From contig JACMZG010001911.1 of assembly GCA_018340805.1 (NCBI GenBank), forward strand, positions 35,954,314 through 36,018,313: a stretch of 64,000 nucleotides of DNA. The letters are read 5' to 3'. Both the position numbers and the translations under genes were made by a program. Source of the DNA: Microvelia longipes (Eukaryota; Arthropoda; Insecta; Hemiptera; Veliidae). Below the pieces are notes generated by a model. The model made no database searches and was not told the DNA's origin. It saw nothing but the letters and a program-made list of their open reading frames with translations. Below, piece after piece: positions 34,022 to 64,000 of this stretch (positions are counted from its first letter, which is position 1; each line of letters starts with the position of its first letter).

Positions 34022-36029
34022 CTATGATTGAGATTTTAGAACTTCATCTAATTTCTTTTCAAGTACAGGATTTGTCCCTCTGAGCTCTTCAATGACTCTG
34101 GATGCCCAAATAAAATATTCCTTTACTCTATTTGAAGTCCATCCTTCTGGTGTTTCTCTTGTCAAATCACGAAGGTTATAAAGTTTATCTGCTAATTTTA
34201 CTAGTTTTGCTTCGTAAGAAATATGTGGTGCGTGAGTTACCTTTAAAGAAAAAAGAACATTTTTTTAAATTATTAATAATATTACCCACTAATGCTAGAG
34301 ACTTGGAGCTCATTAGGAGTAACGCCTGTGGAAACTACATTAACTGTTCTATGTTGTAAATAAATATTAAAGCAAAATTAACTTCATTCCTAATGTTACA
34401 CTTCTTGTGTTTTTCTATAGAACCAATTTTTTATCAAAGTTTTGCTTGAATGTGTGTAATATATGTTGAAATGATTAATTGCTTTAAATTAAAACAAATA
34501 ATAAACGGTTAAAGAAGGATTAAAAAGTATATTTATGCATTCTACACAAATCCCAATCCTGTATCCTTTTATATGGGTATCGACAAATAAGCAGTGTGTT
34601 ACTGTTAATAAATAGTATGAACTATTTGGTTTTTACCAATAACCAATCAAAGCATAAAAAGATTGTGGTGCGGAGCACTGATTAGTTTTAACTATATTAC
34701 TCTATGGCGCAAAGGTCCTAAAACTGAGCAAATTTTCTTTATAATGCATGCTTTTTTGCTTATCAATCTACTTTTTGCTTCATTTTTTGATTTATTTAAT
34801 AACCAGAGCGGAAGGGTCATTGTTATTTAATTTTTTCAAAGAAAATGCTCATATTTAAGTTAAAGATTATAAATTATACAGCACTCAGTTTTTGCTAGTT
34901 TTAGCACATTTTCTTTGAAAAATTAAAAAAAAATTATTTAGTTGTGACTACTGCTCTAGTTATTAAATAAATATTAAAAAATGAAGCAAAACTTGGATTC
35001 ATAAGCAAGAAAGCATATTTCTTTAGTATTTTTTGTAATATTATGCAGTAATATTTTGACTCACAATAATACAATACTTTGATCAGAAAATGGTTATACA
35101 ACTTTATGAGCACTATTGTCACCTTTTTTTTATTTTCTTTCAAAATCAACGTATTTTGATAAAATTTAGATAAACTATTTTTTTATTTAAACTGTTAGTC
35201 AAAGATTATGTGGTATACTACATAATCTTTGCTGTTAGTAATAATCTACAAACCTGTAATTCTTTTCTCTCCTGCTTAGGCAAACTCTTGTCATCAGTTA
35301 CTTCAGCTACTATATGAGCTATCTTTTCCCCAAATTCTTGTTTTATTTCTTCAATACTTGTATCTGTATCTTCAACAGTGTCATGTAATAAGGCAGCCAT
35401 TATGACATCCTGATCTGTGATACCTTCTTCTGTAAGTATGGCTGCCACACCTAAAAAATGTAAGTGTATAATTATTGTTAAAAAGACTACCATAATTTAT
35501 AATGTACTAAATACCATAATTACTAAATATTTTGTATAGGCAATATAATTGTTATTCAATTATAAAGCCAATTAAAAATAGAACAGGAAGTAAGAATTAA
35601 TCACTCCTACCTCCACTTCTGCCATACCAACAACCTTAAAGTCTCCAGATGAAAATAAAATATAATAAATAAATAAATATTGATAAAACAGAATAAATCT
35701 TTAAAGAAAGCAATGTATAAGTTTAAATTAATTACATACTATCTTATTGGATTAAAAAGTATGTCATATTCCTTCCCTTATATATTTTTTTCTCAGGGTC
35801 AATTTTATAAGATTGTTCTCAATTGTTGGCTTTTTTAAAATGTAAACTATTTTAAAATCGTTTTGATCTATTTAAGGATGTAATTTCTTAAAAACATAAT
35901 ATAAGAACCTATAGGGTGGTTGATGTAAGGAGTTTGAGAGGAATCTTTGCGTCTTTGATTCCTGTGTTTGATAGCTGAGAAGTTGATACATTTAATCAGC
36001 CTGTGTAAATCACTTGGTTTGGAAGCCAT
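34022..36029 (-). CDS. Mesh1: MESH1 (HDDC3), metazoan ppGpp/NADPH hydrolase, three exons
   Basis: MESH1 is an Mn-dependent HD-domain hydrolase. It removes the 3' pyrophosphate of (p)ppGpp in vitro and acts as an NADPH phosphatase in animals. Exons on the minus strand are 36029-35909, 35450-35254 and 34240-34022. Phases match (121+197+219 nt), giving 178 residues, against 179 in human. Visible motifs are HRNQRRKD and TPYINHPIG in exon 1, and LLHDTVEDTDT (the HD metal-binding signature) and EVTDDKSLPKQERK in exon 2. KLVKLADKLYNLRDL, EGWTSNRVKEYFIWA and the C-terminus are in exon 3. The known metal and substrate residues of the family appear intact. Intron 1 has a GTTCTT donor, which is weak. 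Introns 35908-35451 and 35253-34241 carry AG acceptors after T-rich tracts. Start ATG 36029 is the first Met and fits the family. Confidence 0.95.
34746..35020. repeat. Foldback element in MESH1 intron 2
   Basis: Left arm 34746-34809 (CTTCATTTTTTGATTTATTT...AACCAGAGC) and right arm 34953-35020 (GCTCTAGTTATTAAATAAAT...AAGCAAAA) pair. The inner words TTTTTCAAAGAAAATGC and AGCACATTTTCTTTGAAAAA also pair. The last words recall the foldback tail of the composite element, so this is probably a distant relative. Confidence 0.65.
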
Positions 36030-38015
36030 TTTATTTTAAGAATTAAAATATAGTTTTGCTACCTGGTTTTGCCTAGAAAAAATAAATAAAAAACAAAGTT
36101 AATATTAGCTATAGGTATGTACATTGTTTTAAAGTATACATAGTAGGTTTGGGAAATGAGTTAAAAATGAGTAGTTCTTATTTCCCCACTATAACTACGT
36201 TTTTAGTATGCTCTTAAGAATAAGATAAGAAGGTTGTACACAATTTGACTAAGACAAGGTAAAATAGTAACAGTTCTATTTTGCTACTTTCTACTTTTTT
36301 AGTTTGTTTTGATGGGGAAAGCTTAGCATCATCAGATAATTTAGAACAGAAATTATAGTAACATCTAAGTTAGAAATATTAACATTTCCTAATTTTTCAA
36401 TCTCTGAAAAAGTTATGACCAATGGCATCATGCCTTTGACTAGATGACTACTCATCACTCGAATGAAAACCTTCCACATAGTCGTAAAGATTTAATGGAG
36501 CCAATTGAGGCACTGTAAAGTTCAATCCTCAGGTAACACTGTATGTTATAGAGATAGATCTAAGATGGTCAGTAGTACTGGTAATGACACATGAGCCTAA
36601 AAAGTATAATTTTTATAATTAGTCCTATTTAAATATGTTCCCAAGTAAAGTAGTTTCTCCTACCTATACAATGAATAGAACTATTGAACGAAGTGTAATA
36701 CATGCGGGTGATCTTAACCTGAAAGCTAAAGGAGCGGGTTCTATGATAATCAGAATGCTTGCGAGCACAATGCCCCCTCTGCGAACTGACCGTTTGAATC
36801 TTACCTCAGTCTCAGTCATGATATCATAGACTCACCTACATCCGGCTAGTTTTATTTTTGCTTTAATTTCTTGTTTTTATACTATTTTTGTATGTTTTGT
36901 CATTTTTATTTTTTGATTCTTCTTTTTAGTGTTTTAGTCTCTTTTACTTTTTGTTTTTAGGCACTGATGATGACCGTTTAGGTTGAAAGCCGGTTTTGAA
37001 TTTTATTAAATTATCTTTGTGGAGAGGCTTTTTCTTATTAATTATTAAGTGTAATATTGTTGAATACCTTTATTTTTTTAATTAAGTACCTATGTATGTA
37101 GGGAGTGTTCCATCGTGGTGAGAACCTTTAGTTTTATGCTAAGAGACTACTATACTATACTAGTATTAGTACTTTTGGTTGTTGTTGCTGTTGTTAACTT
37201 CTGAGTTTATTAGAGCCTGAAGCTAAATGTTGCACGCTTGGATTGGGTTGAAAAATTATATTTCGTTAGAATATTTTTGGTTATGTTGTTGTTGTTTACT
37301 TCTAAGCTTTTTAGAGCCTTAAACTTAATATGTCAGGCTTGAATTGTTTTTGTTTGTAGTTAATTCTTTGGAAGTAAATGTAATATGGCTTTGAGATTGT
37401 TTTTGCGGTTGATATCACTTGCAGTTTCGGTCAGTCTGTGGCTTTTAAAAATTAATCTTCCTTCCTTGATTTTCGGTACCACCTATAGCTACAACCACTA
37501 TCCACTTATATCCAATAATGAATTTTATTTATTATTTTGTTTGTAAAATTTTTGGTTATATGTCACGCTTTTCGCTATTTTAAATCAATTTCAGACTGGC
37601 GCCAAAATTATGATTGGTCTCAGCTCCGCTGACCAGCTGATTGAAGTGTCAATTACTAGCGAGTGCTAACTAGCAGCTGGATTTTAGAAATCATTGCTTA
37701 AAATTAAAAAAATATCAATTCTAGATACTATACGTTGAAATAATAAATATTGAATAGATTTACAAGTAAAATTACAGTGCAATAAGCCTTACCCAAAGAA
37801 TGAGAACTGGGAAAAAGTTGATCTGAAGCAAGTTTGAACGCCAAAATGATGTAACTCCTCAAAGGTTATAGTCTTATAACCTTCATGTTTGCTGTCTTAT
37901 CAAACTTTCTTATCAGTCTTGTTCATGTCTTGTTTTAATTAATTATGTTACTTTTGTGTTAATTATTTTCTCTTAATTTAAAATACATAATTAATAGAGA
38001 TTAAGCAACAGAAAA
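36030..38015. other. Shared upstream region of MESH1 (-) and VPS16 (+)
   Basis: About 2 kb between two divergent start codons. It must contain both promoters and 5' UTRs, but no TATA box, CpG-rich patch or initiator stands out. The frame 36635-36829 has no recognisable content. 36963-36995 carries CTGATGATGACC...GGTTGAAAG, words common in the ends of invertebrate repeats. The part just 5' of VPS16 (37600-37680) is GC-richer. Confidence 0.5.
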
Positions 38016-59521
<21,506 letters not shown>

Positions 59522-61304
59522 ACAATGGAGTATCATCGAGTAAGAAGAACAAATGTTCTTAGACTTTTCTTTGAATAGGTAAAACAGATGTATGCTAAAG
59601 TAATTTTTTTAGTTGTCTGTTAAGGTTTTTATTACAACCATGAAAACATCCTTAGTTCGGTTATACAAATGATATATGCTACTGGCTTCTTGGTTCAACT
59701 CATTTATAAATTCACTTAGGTAAAATAAAAATGTTGAAATTAGTTAATTTTTTGAAATGTTTTAGTATTACTAGTAAAAATATCTATATTTTGAAAATAA
59801 TATCAATATTATCTAAACTTGTGTATTGTAGTTTGTTTTTGATAAGATATAAGTCCAAAAAAAGCAGAGTAGAAGAAAGAAATCCTAAAGTTGAGGGTAA
59901 ATGTCAAAATAAACCATCTGTATTCTTTCTTTTCCTCTCTTACTTTTGGTAGCCTGCTAACTTTTCTCATTTGAACACATCTGATTTAATGCTGAAGATA
60001 GTTTCTAAAATTTCACAAAAATATGGTTGTGATTTTTTCCAATTTGAACCATTTTTGTTAGATAATGTTTGGAGGTGTCTTTAGTATTTTCTTTAAAGTT
60101 TCAATTCTCTTCGAGTAGAATTCCATTATGGAAAGGTAAATGATAGAATACTTTTATTCAACAAACATTTATATCAAAGCAATATATTTCGGAAGTGACC
60201 CCATGTCTTCAGTACTTCTTAAGAAATGGCTTTTATGTGTTCAGACTGAAGTTTTTGAATAAAAGCCCTTAAAATATTTGTTCTCATTATTCCTAGTTTA
60301 GTCTCTGGAAAACACATTATTATTCTTAATGCCAAATATTTTTTTATATTACAAAATATTACATTAATAATTTACCCAATGATATCAAATAAAAAACAGC
60401 ACCTTCGGCTTATTGGCTGCTCCTAGGCTTATTTGGCCCATAGGCTCCAACACCTCCCTGTGCTACCACAGTCGCTGTTCTGTTCTAGTTTTGTAAGTGC
60501 ATAATGCCATGATTTCCCAAAAAATATTAACCGATATTATTTGTTTAAATAAAATTATTTATGTCCAATGATAAAATCAGTCCTGATGCTGAAAATGATG
60601 TTCAACTTTGTTCCTATTTTACTCTATGTGATTAAATGTAAAATATGTTTATTAAATTTCACTTTAATCTGATAACTTATTGAGTTTAAGTGAATTTTTT
60701 TTGAGTCGTTATTGTTGGTAAATGAGGTCATATGTATTTCATAAATAAGGGAATTTATAAGGACATTCTGATTCAAAAAATAGTGTTTATATTCAATTGA
60801 AACGCTATGAACCGAATCTCATAAACACATTTATCTGAAAGAAAGTACATGCATCATCCATATAAAAAGGTATTATTGAAAGTTAAATAAAAACGTTTCT
60901 CCTAATTTATTGAATGATTTAAAAATTAATACAGATTTGTTTATTAGTACTATAATAAAAAGGTATTGTTTCCCTCAATTTGTATTAAAGTACCTTGTAA
61001 ATACTGTATAATTTATTTTAATTAGAAGTTAAATATTATTTATTTGTAATAATGTTATATATTATTTGTATCCTTGTAATATAGTATATTAATGTGATGC
61101 ATGTTATATTTTTTTAATAAATCTAAATATTAATTATCATAAAATGTTATTTTATTTATATTTTAAGTTATTAAATATCCCACTTTTTTAAAGAAACGAT
61201 GCTAATTAAGGAGTATTGGTAAAAAATATCAACTTCTATTAATGAGAATATAATTTTTTCACAGTTTTCAAGAATGAAATTTTAGGTTGAATATTTTAAT
61301 TTTT
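59522..61304 (+). other. VPS16 3' UTR and AT-rich downstream DNA
   Basis: No further gene seen. Several AATAAA-like signals (for example near 59725 and 61117) could end the VPS16 transcript; none can be preferred. The frame 59731-59952 has no recognisable content. Confidence 0.5.
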
Positions 61305-62606
61305 ACTTTTCCTTGCCTAGTACTGTAAAGTATAAGGAAAAGTATTGTGTTCACTCATTAAATACAAAACTGAGGTTTCATTGTAATTATCTGTTTTAGG
61401 CATTTTCATCAAGTTCTGAGTGGTTTTCATCATGCTGTTTGTGTGTGTGTCTCAGACTTTAGGTCAGATTTGTGCTGCTTGGAAGATGAAATTATTCAGG
61501 CTACAATAACCTATTTTGCTCTATCATCAATATTTTTAAAAACATTGACAATTTAACTGATCAAATTGACATTTGATACAATTGTTCATCTATAAGAGGT
61601 AAATTGATCCACAAAATTTTATTTCGATATTAATCGCCATTTTGACAATATTGACAGATAAATTTTAAAAGCCTATACATTTTTATTCTGCTTTTCAATG
61701 TTCGACACATTGCTAGATAGCAAAACACAAACTAAATGATCACAGGAATTTCCGAAGCTATTCAATTTTAAGTTTTTACATCATTGGGCGAACATATCTG
61801 TCAAAATCATGACATTTTAACCCCTTAAAATTGAAATTATCAAATCATTTGATGTATGATAAAATGTAGAGCTAATATTCTCTTACAGAACTGTATTAGA
61901 GAAGTAGTCTGTCCAAGTATGATCACAGGTCTTCAATGCATTCATGAATGATATAAAATTATTTTGTGAATTATTTTGATAGCATTGCTATCAACCGTAT
62001 CATTTTTCTAAACTTTTATTAACCTATGACCATAACACCCTAGATATTTGGTTACCTGATAATGATAATTTTGAGGTTTGAGTGTTGGGAGACTGCAGTA
62101 ATACCAACTTAGGCATAGGTGAATCATGAAATTCTGTAGATGAACAGAGCCTGAACACCCTAGACTTAGGATAACCACTTTTTTTTACAAGCATAGTTTA
62201 TCCGAAGTTGAAACACCCTTGACTTCGGATAATTACTTTATTTTTACAAGCATAGCGAATCCAAAGTTAAAATACCCTAGACTTTGAATAACCACTTTAT
62301 TCTGAGAACAAGTGTAGCAAATCCAATGTTAAAACGATCTTGACTTTGAAAACCACTTTGTTCTCAGAAAAAGTGTAGCAAGTCCAAAGTTAAAAACCCT
62401 TGACTTTGGATAACCACTTTATTCTGAGAACAAGTGTAGCAAATCCAAAGTTAAAACACCCTTGACTTTGGATAACTATTTATTCTGAGAACGAGCATAG
62501 TCAATCCACAGTTTAAACACTCTAGACACTTATTCAGAGGAAAAGAAAAGAAAATCTGAATTTGTGAGGAAAAGTGCTAAGGTACCCTGTGCCCAATTTC
62601 TTTATA
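61305..62606 (+). repeat. Family K dispersed repeat, long copy (about 1.3 kb)
   Basis: It starts with the hairpin ACTTTTCCTTGCCTAGTACT...AAGGAAAAGTATTGTG and ends AAGGTACCCTGTGCCCAATT, the same ends as the short copy at 25836-26010. The middle (61760-62300) is the inverted partner of 10540-10980. The 3' part is a minisatellite. No protein coding. Confidence 0.7.
62206..62530 (+). repeat. Minisatellite, about 61-bp unit, about 5 units
   Basis: Units run like AAAACACCCTTGACTTTGGA, TAACCACTTTATTCTGAGAA and CAAGTGTAGCAAATCCAAAGTT. Starts are near 62213, 62273, 62335, 62395 and 62456. Confidence 0.85.
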
Positions 62607-64000
62607 ATGTAATTCTTGCTTATTATTCTTGACTCTGAACTTTAACTGATTCTATTTCTGTAGTTGTTTTATTAAAATTTGTAATGATATACACCAAGTA
62701 GTAGTAATAATATTTAAGGCTGTCATAACTATACAAAAAAGTAGCTAAGGGCTTAATTAAATAAGGTAAACATTTTTTTTTTATAACATTTATTACTTTT
62801 ACAAGTAATAACACAACAAAAAAATTCTAGGCGACAACTAATTAACAAAACTACTAAATTAATGAATATTGCTTTAAATTTTATTTTTTACAATATTTAT
62901 TTAACATGAATTAAAATTTGAAATATCACTACTTTCAGTTTCTATATTTTTAAAAGAGCCTGTGAAAATCTTGGATGCAGGCCAAAATATAATTTAAAAA
63001 TAAAATCTATATCTCAACTAAATAAGTTTATGATAACCAATTTAAAATAAAATCATTTACCTTTTATTCCATTGAGCTGACTCTTAAGAGGACAAATCAT
63101 GTATTTTAGGATTTATTTTTAATGATTATTTTATGAAAAACAATTATTCAAAATAGATCATATTGTTTTTTTTTTTTGGCACTTGTTAAACCTTTAATCA
63201 TATATACATGTGTGTATGTGTGTGTAAACAGGGTTATTTTTAGAGGTAACTCCAATAAGTTAAAAACACTTTTCATAACCCCTAGTACAATCAAAATAGG
63301 CTGGTGATTTGATTTATTCCTTGTTAATTTTAATATCTGTCTCAATTATAATAACTTTTTTTTATTATCAAAAGGCTATGGCTTACACCAGGAGGGGATC
63401 CATCTTTAGTAATTTGGTTGTTAGCAATGCCATTCCCCCAAGGTATCAGAGAGTAGTAAGCTTCTAATAGTTGAGCATAGTAAGCCATTCCCCAAGTATT
63501 AGATATTTGTCTCCATTACAATTATAACCTTTTGTAAACATTTTATTGACAAATTTACTCTCAATTTTTTTCCATAGATAATTTCTTTTTTCTTAATCTT
63601 GCTTATTAAAGCTATAGTGGAATAGAACTAACAAGTGACTTTCGTTTTATATCAGGCTTTCGATACAACTGGAAATATCAAATGAAGACAAGTTTGGCTG
63701 CTAGGGCTACTTTTAGTGACTATTGTAATCGTAGAGGAGGTTTATGCTAATGTCATGTTGCTAGTCATTGATGAAGGCTACATTGTGTGATAAAAATCCA
63801 TTCAAAACAATAATAAAAGCATACAATTTGTTTTCGGGCACAAATAAAACAACAGGCAGGGTTTATTTTCACTTGTCATAATATTGTGAAAGTGAATCAT
63901 TTTGAAAATGTCATTTTCTAAATCATTTTGAAAATGTCATTTTCAAAATGACATTTGAATATCTTCTGTCAAATTAAAGAGTGGCAGCCATATGTACAAT
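62607..64000. other. AT-rich DNA without recognisable genes
   Basis: No coding signal or family found. A short triplication of ATTTTGAAAATGTCATTTTC lies at 63897-63953. Confidence 0.5.

Noticed and set aside
35218..35493. Independent 91-codon HD-domain gene or bacterial transfer
   Set aside because: The frame is MESH1 exon 2 extended into both introns; matching exons 1 and 3 complete the animal gene.
36963..36995. Hammerhead-ribozyme-like core CTGATGA ... GAAA
   Set aside because: Core words and a possible short stem II (GACC/GGTT) are present, but I could not find pairing strands for stem I or a convincing stem III with a cleavage site. A covariance search could settle it.

Overview
The window is AT-rich nuclear DNA from an animal, most likely an insect. 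The evidence is spliced genes with GT-AG introns, proteins that align over their full length with known animal families, RNase H-bearing LINEs, a BEL/Pao LTR element with an initiator-Met-type primer site, and many short foldback and TA-repeat elements. I cannot fix the order; a hemipteran-like genome would fit but is not shown.

Three host genes are recognisable. (1) TRAPPC11 (TRAPP trafficking complex, foie gras/Gryzun family) lies on + at 21966-25360. It is full length, has no introns, and carries two +1 frameshifts. (2) MESH1/HDDC3 (metazoan ppGpp/NADPH hydrolase, HD domain) lies on - at 36029-34022, with three exons and 178 residues. (3) VPS16 (HOPS/CORVET core subunit) lies on + at 38016-59521, with 17 coding exons that join without any frame error into 835 residues. 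MESH1 and VPS16 are head to head, about 2 kb apart.

Most of the rest is mobile or repeated DNA. 1-3555: a LINE of RT-only type, interrupted by a 5'-truncated RNase H-bearing LINE, giving an in-frame chimeric 994-codon reading frame. 5221-21487: an accessory region with three copies of a composite element (tRNA-like parts, 148-bp tandem units, long inverted-repeat tail), a BEL/Pao element with both LTRs, and copies of a dispersed repeat. 27304-33077: a full-length but decayed LINE with a 13-bp target duplication. 45827-51319: a full-length LINE in antisense inside VPS16 intron 9, also with a 13-bp target duplication. 61305-62606: a long copy of a dispersed repeat ending in a 61-bp minisatellite.

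The most unusual signals are these: a segment resembling the internal promoter region of 5S rRNA, found in four copies of dispersed repeats; the composite foldback element; an uninterrupted BEL target-site paralogue in the same window that confirms the insertion; and a retrocopy-like TRAPPC11. No CRISPR array, operon or intact tRNA/rRNA gene was seen.
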